Source of the DNA: Gammaproteobacteria bacterium | GTDB taxonomy: Bacteria; Pseudomonadota; Gammaproteobacteria; Eutrophobiales; Eutrophobiaceae | DNA length: 32,610 nt | Reading direction: 5' to 3' | NCBI GenBank assembly: GCA_028819495.1 | Contig: JAPPLI010000104.1 | Span: 1-32,610 of the forward strand | Shown here: positions 25,122 to 31,503 of the stretch, piece after piece | How the letters are laid out: every line of letters starts with the position of its first letter | Numbering within the stretch: position 1 is the first letter of the stretch | The notes under the pieces: generated by a model | What the model saw: the letters and a program-made list of their open reading frames with translations, nothing else | Databases searched by the model: none | What the model was told of the DNA's origin: nothing | Translations under genes and position numbers: made by a program

Positions 25122-25250
25122 TAAATGATGTCGGTAAATAACCACACGGACAGTTGATTATTTATTTGAACGCTACCGGGTCTCGCTGCTGAAATACCTG
25201 ACTAAATTCGTGTTATCGAAGGTTTGTCCTATTCGGAGATTGCAAAAATA

Positions 25251-25523
25251 TTACATAGTCGATTTCCATTCTTTGATTTCAACCGTTCTTGACCCGTGCC
25301 GGATTACCGGGTCATTCATAATATATTTCGTCGCCTCTTCCAGCGTTGGTACATTATATATAATCAAACCTCCGCTTTTATCCGTAAACGGCCCTTTGGC
25401 GACAATAATCTTGTCCTTCAACAGACCATTCACATAATCAAGATGTTCCTGCAGAATTTGCCGTTCTTTTTTCTTGTCCACTACCTTGAAATAAGCGATA
25501 TACAGGATCATTTTCCGGAACAT
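25251..25523 (-). CDS. YCII-family protein
   Basis: This protein is about 90 residues from the ATG at 25523, 10 nt after the deaminase stop and behind GAGG. A longer frame to 25607 would run inside the deaminase gene. The pattern YIAYFKVVDKKKERQILQEHLDYVNGLL..GPFTDKSGGLIIYNV..A..YIMNDPV matches the YCII fold (a ferredoxin-like dimer), with the conserved His of EHLDY and Asp of NDPV that have been proposed as an active-site pair. YCII proteins are found in lactone or dehalogenation pathways but most have no assigned role. It is the last gene of the E1-E2-VOC-deaminase unit. Confidence 0.78.
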   Translation of the reverse strand: MFRKMILYIAYFKVVDKKKERQILQEHLDYVNGLLKDKIIVAKGPFTDKSGGLIIYNVPTLEEATKYIMNDPVIRHGSRTVEIKEWKSTM

Positions 25524-25533
25524 CAACCTCGTG

Positions 25534-26202
25534 TCAGATGAAGGGCGACTCAATCCCGAAAATTTTCGGCCAGTGACGTTTGTGAATACGAAGCGCGTCT
25601 TCTTCAAGGAGAGGACCGATCGTTTCAGTTATCCTTCCACTCGAAGCAAAAACGCTTCTGGAACTGATGGATAACCCTGTATTTGTTCTATTCGGAAATA
25701 ATGATTTAAATACACTTCCAAAACATTCTGCCGAACAACCATAGACAAGGCGCTGAATACCTGCCCAATACATGGCGCCCGCACACATGGCACAAGGTTC
25801 GGTACTGGCATAGAGTGTCGCTCCATTCAGCAATCCGGCATCTTGACCACGCCAGTCCAAATTTAATTCTTTTATCGTCTCGGTGATTAACCAGAGCTCT
25901 GCATGATGGGTGGGATCATTATTTGAAAACACGTGATTCCAGCCTTCATGTACAGAACCGTCGGCAAGAACCAGGATGGCGCCAAATGGTGGGTTGGCGC
26001 CGTATTCCTGCAAGGGCGCCAGATCGGAGAGTTCAATGGATCGACGCAGATGCATAAGATCTTGATCGGTTGCCTTCAGCGCAGCCCTTTCCTCCTCGAT
26101 ATCACTTGCTTTGTTGTTTGCTGGTTTGATTTCTGCAGTTGATGTGTTTGTGAATAACGCACTGAACGCAAGTCCGGCATGAATTAGTGAACGTCGCTGC
26201 AT
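25534..26202 (-). CDS. Exported CMP/dCMP-deaminase-fold zinc deaminase
   Basis: This 222-residue protein has the zinc deaminase signature His100-Ala-Glu102 (THHAELW) and Pro-Cys137-Ala-Met-Cys140 (TEPCAMC). The family deaminates cytosine, guanine, adenosine in tRNA and similar amino-heterocycles. Unlike ordinary members it begins MQRRSLIHAGLAFSALF followed by NTSTAEIK, which reads as an export signal. The RRSLI start is Tat-like, which would suit a protein that folds with zinc before export. A periplasmic deaminase acting on the incoming substrate is the inference. It lies 48 nt after the VOC gene, with a possible operator between them, and 10 nt before the YCII gene. Confidence 0.8.
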   Translation of the reverse strand: MQRRSLIHAGLAFSALFTNTSTAEIKPANNKASDIEEERAALKATDQDLMHLRRSIELSDLAPLQEYGANPPFGAILVLADGSVHEGWNHVFSNNDPTHHAELWLITETIKELNLDWRGQDAGLLNGATLYASTEPCAMCAGAMYWAGIQRLVYGCSAECFGSVFKSLFPNRTNTGLSISSRSVFASSGRITETIGPLLEEDALRIHKRHWPKIFGIESPFI

Positions 26203-26214
26203 GGGAATAATGTA

Positions 26215-26244
26215 TGTGATGCCTTTATGTAAACAGTGTGATCA
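26215..26244 (-). promoter_or_regulatory. Possible internal operator upstream of the exported deaminase
   Basis: Two direct half-sites, TGTGAT (26215-26220) and TGTGATCA (26237-26244), lie in the 48-bp gap between the VOC and deaminase genes. They match the island motif but are not arranged as an inverted pair. A secondary regulated promoter is possible. Confidence 0.3.
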
Positions 26245-26250
26245 GAGAAT

Positions 26251-26670
26251 TCAAGCTTTCGGAGAAATGACTTCCAGGGGAATACCATCGGGATCGCGAA
26301 AAAAGAAATAGTAATAGGTAGGGTTGTTGTCGAAGATATCGCTGAGGTCATCGACATGATGATTTTGCAGGTATGTATGAAATGCTTGTGCATCCTCAAC
26401 CTCGAAAGCGATGTGCTTGGTACCGACAACCTGGAAGTCCGTCAGGTTATCCTTACAGAAATCAGGGAGTCCTTTTGCCTGTTTATGGCAAAACAGTTCC
26501 AGGTAGCTATCTCCCCTGTTGATAAACACGATATCCAGCGAGAACTCCGGAACGGAGACACGACTGGATTCTCTAAACCCCAGCACTTTTTCGTAGAATT
26601 CCATGGAACGCCCCAGGTTACTCACGGCAAGAGCACCATGATGCAACCTGAATTCCGGCAGTTTACTCAC
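26251..26670 (-). CDS. VOC-family (glyoxalase/bleomycin-resistance/dioxygenase) protein
   Basis: The 139-residue single-module VOC protein starts FRLHHGALAVSNLGRSMEFYEKVLGF and ends YYFFFRDPDGIPLEVISP. Metal-ligand candidates are His10/His11, His in KHIAFEV and Glu in PLEVISP. Members include glyoxalase I, methylmalonyl-CoA epimerase, ring-cleaving dioxygenases and fosfomycin-resistance proteins, so the fold alone does not give the reaction. It follows E2 by 22 nt and precedes the exported deaminase. It is clearly different from the VOC half of the fusion protein at 591-1580. Confidence 0.85.
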   Translation of the reverse strand: MSKLPEFRLHHGALAVSNLGRSMEFYEKVLGFRESSRVSVPEFSLDIVFINRGDSYLELFCHKQAKGLPDFCKDNLTDFQVVGTKHIAFEVEDAQAFHTYLQNHHVDDLSDIFDNNPTYYYFFFRDPDGIPLEVISPKA

Positions 26671-26692
26671 CTGTATATCCCGGAATAAAATG

Positions 26693-28006
26693 TTACAGCA
26701 ACATCCTGTGTGGATGTTCCAGGATCTGTTTTAAAGCCTGCATGAAACGGGCGCCGGTTGCACCATCGATCACCCGGTGATCGCAAGATACGGTCGCGGT
26801 CATCATGGTTGCAACGATTTCTTTCTCTCCTGAATAAATACGTCTCTTTTCACCGATCCCGACGGCAAGGATTGCAGCCTGTGGAGGATTGATAATAGCA
26901 TCGAATGCCTTGATGTCGAACATGCCCAGGTTGGAGAGGGTAAAAGTGCCGCCTTCGTATTCATCCGGCAGCAATGAACCGGTTTTCGCCCGTTCCTCCA
27001 ACACGGTCATCTCAGAGGAAATCTCGATGATACTTTTTTTATCGGCTGCCCGTATGATAGGCGTCATCAGTCCGTCATCCAGGGTAACCGCTACCGCCAC
27101 GTCGGCATCGTTAAAACGGCGGATGGTATCGCCATCAAACTGTATATTTATCTCGGGCACCCTGATTAATGCCAAGGCAACGGCCCTGATGAGCAGGTCG
27201 TTTACGGAAATTCTCATCTCCCCTGTATCCTGGTTCATGCCGGTGCGCAGTTTTAACAGTTGATCTATATTTGCCTCAACGGTCAGCCGGAAATGAGGAG
27301 CGTTACGTTTTGAAGCGCCTAACCTGGCGGCAATAGTACGACGCATGGAAGTTAATGGTATTTCTTTATAGCCGCCACTTTTATGCGCCGGCACGACTGT
27401 TGCCCGGGCCTGCTCCTGAATCGCAATGACACCAGCTGCTTCGAGATTGCGTTCAATATCTTTTTTCGATATACGGCCGTTTCTTCCCGTGCCGGTAACT
27501 TCTCGCAGGTCAATGGCATACTTGCGCGCCAGCTTCCTCGCAAGATGGGTGGCAGACACCGCACTATCATCCTGATAACCTTTTTCGTTGGCAGGTACCG
27601 CAGCCAGAGCGGCTTCACCCTTGTCTTGCGTTGTTATTTCCTTCTCTTCCATCTGCGGGTGATCGAAACCGTCATCAATATCGCCAGTCACTTCCATGTT
27701 CTCACTGTCTACCGGGACATATCCGGCAACAAATTCATCGATATCGGTACCTGCTACAGTGTCCCCGGCAATTACACCGATCAAGGCACCGACCGGCAGT
27801 TCTACCTGCTCTTCCGCCAACAACTGTCGAATCACGCCGTGAGTATGAGCTTCCAACTCATAAGTAATCTTGCTGGTTTCAATATCCGCGATGACGTCAC
27901 CCGGAGAGACTCTTGTTCCCGTCTCCACATGCCATTGCGCTACCATGCCTTCGGTCATGGACAATCCAAGTTTGGGCATCACTATGGGGGAAATTTGATC
28001 ACTCAT
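26693..28006 (-). CDS. 2-oxoacid dehydrogenase E2 (dihydrolipoamide acyltransferase)
   Basis: This 437-residue protein has one lipoyl domain (1-80; lipoylated Lys46 in DIETSKITYE), a peripheral-subunit-binding domain (about 150-190; ATHLARKLARKYAIDLREVTGTGRNGRI) and a catalytic domain (about 210-437) with His410 and Asp414 (CDHRVIDG). It transfers an acyl group from lipoamide to CoA. Its gene follows E1beta by 3 nt. The E1/E2 sizes resemble acetoin or pyruvate-type complexes. No E3 (dihydrolipoamide dehydrogenase) gene is in the window, so the host's general E3 is probably used. The expected role is oxidative decarboxylation of a 2-oxoacid, or acetoin cleavage, to an acyl-CoA. Confidence 0.92.
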   Translation of the reverse strand: MSDQISPIVMPKLGLSMTEGMVAQWHVETGTRVSPGDVIADIETSKITYELEAHTHGVIRQLLAEEQVELPVGALIGVIAGDTVAGTDIDEFVAGYVPVDSENMEVTGDIDDGFDHPQMEEKEITTQDKGEAALAAVPANEKGYQDDSAVSATHLARKLARKYAIDLREVTGTGRNGRISKKDIERNLEAAGVIAIQEQARATVVPAHKSGGYKEIPLTSMRRTIAARLGASKRNAPHFRLTVEANIDQLLKLRTGMNQDTGEMRISVNDLLIRAVALALIRVPEINIQFDGDTIRRFNDADVAVAVTLDDGLMTPIIRAADKKSIIEISSEMTVLEERAKTGSLLPDEYEGGTFTLSNLGMFDIKAFDAIINPPQAAILAVGIGEKRRIYSGEKEIVATMMTATVSCDHRVIDGATGARFMQALKQILEHPHRMLL

Positions 28007-28009
28007 AAA

Positions 28010-29017
28010 TCAGGCTCCAAGGACTTCCTTAATTCCTTGTTTGATTCTTTCTACACTGGGTATGTAAAGCGCCTCAAGTGTCGGAGCAAAAGGAATGGTT
28101 GTGTGGGGGGGTGTGACCAGTTTAACCGGAGCGCGCAGAGCCTGCTGTACATTTACTGCAACCAGTGCAGCGATATCCGTAGCGAAACCACAGCGGGGGT
28201 ATCCTTCATCGACGACGACCAAACGTCCGGTCTCTTCCACTGATTCACAAATGGATTCTTCATCCAGTGGAGATGTGCAGCGAAGATCGATAACGGTACA
28301 GTAGATATCTTCTTGCTGTAACTCATCTGCAGCCTGGTTGCACAAATTGACCATTCGCCCCAGTGAACAGATCGTAATATCACCACCATCCCGGCAATAA
28401 TTGGCTTCTCCAAGAGGAATGGTATAGCTTTCATCGGGGACCTCGCCTTTATCGTCGTACATGAACTTATGTTCCATATACATTACCGGGTCATCATCAC
28501 GGATCGCTTCGATTAACAATCCCTTGGCTTCATAGGGACTGGACGGCATGACTACTTTAAGTCCGGGAATATGGGTAAACAGGCCATGCAAGGTCTGGCT
28601 GTGCTGTGCTGCTGCATTAAAACCGCCTCCACATTGCATGCGTATGACAAGTGGCACTTTGGCCTGGCCTCCCAGCATGTAACGGAGTTTGGCGGCCTGA
28701 TTCATAATTTGATCAAAGCAAACACCGGCAAAATCACAAAACATCAATTCTGCAACGGGACGCATTCCTGTAGCTGCGGCGCCTATTGCAGCTCCAATAT
28801 AGGCTGTCTCGCTAATCGGTGTATCAATAACTCTGGTTGCACCGAATTCGCCCAACAAGCCTTTGGTTACCCCCATCACACCACCCCAGGCATCCTCTTC
28901 CCCTTCACCGCCTGTTCCTCCCGCAATGTCCTCCCCGATTAAGAATACTTTTGAGTCACGGCGCATTTCCGTACGCAACGCTTCGTTAATAGCCTGGCGG
29001 AAGGATTTTTCACTCAT
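28010..29017 (-). CDS. 2-oxoacid dehydrogenase E1 component, beta subunit
   Basis: This protein is 335 residues from the ATG at 29017 (MSEKSFRQAINEALR), the normal E1beta start; the frame extends to 29110 but that part overlaps E1alpha. Typical segments are FLIGEDIAGGTGGEGEEDAWGG, TPISETAYIGAAIGAAATGMRPVAELMF, MRMQCGGG-like VIRMQCGGGFNAAAQHSQT and VVVDEGYPRCGFATDIAALV. It forms an alpha2beta2 tetramer with the upstream E1alpha, contributing to the thiamine diphosphate site. It begins 13 nt after E1alpha and is followed by E2 after 3 nt. Confidence 0.92.
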   Translation of the reverse strand: MSEKSFRQAINEALRTEMRRDSKVFLIGEDIAGGTGGEGEEDAWGGVMGVTKGLLGEFGATRVIDTPISETAYIGAAIGAAATGMRPVAELMFCDFAGVCFDQIMNQAAKLRYMLGGQAKVPLVIRMQCGGGFNAAAQHSQTLHGLFTHIPGLKVVMPSSPYEAKGLLIEAIRDDDPVMYMEHKFMYDDKGEVPDESYTIPLGEANYCRDGGDITICSLGRMVNLCNQAADELQQEDIYCTVIDLRCTSPLDEESICESVEETGRLVVVDEGYPRCGFATDIAALVAVNVQQALRAPVKLVTPPHTTIPFAPTLEALYIPSVERIKQGIKEVLGA

Positions 29018-29030
29018 AAAGCATTTACTT

Positions 29031-30014
29031 TCAGTAAGAGACATAAACGTCGGTGAGCAGATCATCAGCCGTCGGCAAAGGCGCCTGACGGGCATGTTCA
29101 ACAGCAACATCCAGTTTGTGTACTACCTCCGTGTCAATATTATCTAACTCCTGATCCGTCACCAGGTCGACAGCGACTGCTTTATTCCGGAAAATCATCA
29201 GACAATCTTTTTCTTCACGTATCCGGTCCACTTCACCCTGCGGCCGATAACTTGCAGCATCTCCTTCAAAATGACCGTAGTAGCGAGAAATGTTGATATG
29301 TAAAAAAACCGGCCCGTTACCTTTCCGGACAGCTTGAATGACCTCGCCGGCGGTTTTATACATTTCGAATAAATCGTGACCATTGAGAGAATAAGTTGTG
29401 AGACCAAAACCCCGGGCACGCTCCTGTGCTTTCCCGCCGATGGCCCAGCTTGAAGGAGTAGCTTCACCATAGCCGTTGTCCTCCATGGCAAAGATCATCG
29501 GCAAATTGAGGACCTTGGCGAGATTCATTGTCTCCATGGTTGCACCTTCATTCAAAGCCCCATCTCCAAAGAATGCAACAGACACCCGGTCTATACCCAG
29601 TACTTTCGACTTTAAGGCAGCTCCTGCGGCCAAAGGAACACCACCACCTACAATACCGTTAGCACCAATCATGCCCTTACTCAAATCAGCCATGTGCATC
29701 GATCCGCCTTTGCCTGCACACAGGCCACTGCGTTTAGCATAAATCTCATCCATCATGGCAACGACATCACACCCCTTAGCCAGGCTGTGGCCATGACCCC
29801 GGTGTGTACTCGCTATATGATCCTGAGCATCCAGATGCAGACAAATGCCGACAGCACTTGCCTCCTGGCCGGCAGACAAATGAATGAAACCGGGAATTTC
29901 TCCTTTCGAATTATTAATATGTATACGATCTTCAAACTCTCGGATGGTGCGCATCCGACGATAAGCTTCCAACGCGGTCTCATGTGACAATTCGAAGTTA
30001 TTTTTATCATTCAT
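29031..30014 (-). CDS. 2-oxoacid/acetoin dehydrogenase E1 component, alpha subunit
   Basis: This protein is 327 residues from the ATG at 30014 (MNDKNNFELSHETALEAYRRM). An upstream TTG at 30062 is in frame, but it would place the start close to the predicted -10 box. It has HRGHGHSLAKG, the GGSMHMADLSKGMIGANGIVGGG segment and the thiamine diphosphate motif GDGALNEGATMETMNLAKVLNLPMIFAMEDN. The length is shorter than mitochondrial-type E1alpha and fits acetoin/pyruvate-type enzymes. It is the first gene of a six-gene unit. Its promoter shows TTGACT-17-TAAACT with an operator-like site inside the spacer. Confidence 0.92.
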   Translation of the reverse strand: MNDKNNFELSHETALEAYRRMRTIREFEDRIHINNSKGEIPGFIHLSAGQEASAVGICLHLDAQDHIASTHRGHGHSLAKGCDVVAMMDEIYAKRSGLCAGKGGSMHMADLSKGMIGANGIVGGGVPLAAGAALKSKVLGIDRVSVAFFGDGALNEGATMETMNLAKVLNLPMIFAMEDNGYGEATPSSWAIGGKAQERARGFGLTTYSLNGHDLFEMYKTAGEVIQAVRKGNGPVFLHINISRYYGHFEGDAASYRPQGEVDRIREEKDCLMIFRNKAVAVDLVTDQELDNIDTEVVHKLDVAVEHARQAPLPTADDLLTDVYVSY

Positions 30015-30086
30015 ACTTAGAAGTCCGTGCAGATTAATACCTGAATATATGGCATAGCACAAAGAGAGTACGGTAGACAGAGTTTA

Positions 30087-30129
30087 TTGTGATCATAATT
30101 TGTAGTCAAATTTTGTATGCTAATATAAT
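30087..30129. promoter_or_regulatory. Divergent E1alpha/FAD-oxidoreductase promoter region with operator
   Basis: TTGTGATCATAA (30087-30098) lies between a minus-strand TTGACT (30109-30104) and TAAACT (30086-30081), so it would block the E1alpha promoter. On the plus strand TATAAT (30124-30129) precedes the FAD oxidoreductase gene by about 40 bp, with the operator just upstream of its -35 region. Confidence 0.55.
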
Positions 30130-30167
30130 TATCCCAATCCCTTGGAATTTACAAGAATTACTCAGCA

Positions 30168-31292
30168 ATGAGCCCTGTTGATGCCACCATTAAACCACGA
30201 GTGATAGTTATTGGAGGTGGATTATTGGGAGCTTCCATAACTTTCCATCTATCACGCAACGGAGCCAGGTGCCAGTTAATTGAACAGGCAGATATCGCAT
30301 CGGGAATCAGTGGAACGACTTTCGGGTTAATTAACGCGTTTGATGATACATCCCATGAATACTTTCAATTTCGCCAAGCAGGAATGAATGAATACCTTTC
30401 TCTCCAAGACCAACTTGGTGAAACTTCCTCTCCCGTCTGGCAACCAACCCTTGTCATTCGAGACAAGTCATCAGGATTATCAGAAAAGTGTGCGAAGTTA
30501 AAAAAATGGGGGTATCCCTGCCGTATAATGTCATTGGACGAGTTTAATCTGAGACTATCTGCAAACAGCGATGGTAGTTGGCTTGGATGTATTGTAGAGA
30601 ATGAAGCTGCGGTGGATGCGGTTAACTTAACAAGGCAGTTTCTTGAACATGCTAAATTGACCGGCGTCGATATTCTGATCAATAAAAAAGTAGTTGCTAT
30701 AGAAAAACGAGCCTCTACAGGTGATCTTGTAGTCAGTTGTGATGACGGAAGCACACTGATATCTGATTATATTGTGTTGGCTGCCGGTCATGGCAGCATT
30801 CAGCTTCTTAAGCAACTTGGAATTGCTTTGCCTTATGATTGTACATATGGATTGATCGTCGAGACCAAGCCTGTAAATTTCACGTTGCAGACCGTATTGG
30901 ATACACCTGATGTTAAAATGCGCCAATGTGTTGATGGACGGTTAATTTTCAATATAGATTGTAATGAAGACATAGATAGTACAGATGAAGCCACGTTAAA
31001 ATGTATTATCTCGAATAAAATCAGTTCGGCCTTGGAATATTTTGATATCAATATAATCGATAGAGATGGCCTGGTTTTTTCTAGCATCAAATTGGGCAAG
31101 AGAGCAATCCCGGAGGATGGACTTCCACTAATTGGGCCTATTGGCAATACCAGTGGTATATATCTCGTATTTACCCATAGTGGTGTCACACTTGCCCCAC
31201 TTGTTGGTCGATTATTGATGGAGGAAATTTTATCTGGAAAGACCAACAAACTAATATCTCATTGGAATCCAGGCCGACTCTGTGCCAGCTGA
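30168..31292 (+). CDS. FAD-dependent oxidoreductase of the DAO (D-amino acid/sarcosine oxidase) family
   Basis: This 374-residue flavoprotein has the dinucleotide-binding motif VIVIGGGLLGASITFHLSRNGARCQLIEQ (about 11-40), GISGTTFGLINAF, a second NAD/FAD contact near VLAAGHGS, and the C-terminal FTHSGVTLAPLVGRLL typical of DAO-fold enzymes. Members oxidise the C-N bond of amino acids or N-methylated amines (glycine, sarcosine, D-amino acids). Coding sequence is visibly richer in A and T at third positions than neighbouring genes, so it may have a separate origin. It diverges from the E1alpha unit across a shared operator. Oxidation of a secondary amine to imine plus 2-oxoacid or aldehyde would link it to the dehydrogenase complex (inference). 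Confidence 0.85.
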   Translation: MSPVDATIKPRVIVIGGGLLGASITFHLSRNGARCQLIEQADIASGISGTTFGLINAFDDTSHEYFQFRQAGMNEYLSLQDQLGETSSPVWQPTLVIRDKSSGLSEKCAKLKKWGYPCRIMSLDEFNLRLSANSDGSWLGCIVENEAAVDAVNLTRQFLEHAKLTGVDILINKKVVAIEKRASTGDLVVSCDDGSTLISDYIVLAAGHGSIQLLKQLGIALPYDCTYGLIVETKPVNFTLQTVLDTPDVKMRQCVDGRLIFNIDCNEDIDSTDEATLKCIISNKISSALEYFDINIIDRDGLVFSSIKLGKRAIPEDGLPLIGPIGNTSGIYLVFTHSGVTLAPLVGRLLMEEILSGKTNKLISHWNPGRLCAS

Positions 31293-31411
31293 CCGACCAG
31301 TTTCCTGACTTGCCTGACAGTTCGTAATACGCGCTATCAGAGTAGCTCTCTTCCCCAAAGATCTTGCTGGGCCTCACACCCATTTAATATCTCAAGCAAC
31401 ACAAAATCGAA

Positions 31412-31464
31412 TGCCGATGGCCGAATTCGAAACCGTGATGTAACTTTCTGTTTTTATTAGAATA
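31412..31464 (-). repeat. Right copy of 53-bp boundary direct repeat, tRNA 3'-end-like
   Basis: This copy matches 324-376 in the same orientation at 44 of 53 positions. On the minus strand it reads TTCGAAT (T-loop), TCGGC, CATCGGC and A, then TTC instead of CCA. It sits 119 bp beyond the FAD oxidoreductase stop and 39 bp before the MFS gene's 3' end. The rest of the 31293-31503 gap holds nothing I recognise. Confidence 0.6.
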
Positions 31465-31503
31465 TTTGATTTGTTCTACCTCCCTCCTCTAGGAACATCC
31501 GAA

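Noticed and set aside
27995..28005. TTTGATCACTC, similar to the island operator
   Set aside because: It falls on the first codons of E2 (MSDQI), 3 nt from E1beta in a tight operon, so chance codon usage explains it.
27383..28243. A 286-codon open frame on the plus strand
   Set aside because: It lies antisense across E2 and the end of E1beta, both unmistakable genes, and its protein shows no family pattern.
4427..30098. CRP/FNR-type binding sites (TGTGA...TCACA)
   Set aside because: CRP sites need a 6-bp spacer between TGTGA and TCACA. Here the arms abut (TGTGATCACA) or have 3 or 7 bp between them, and the local regulator is GntR-type.
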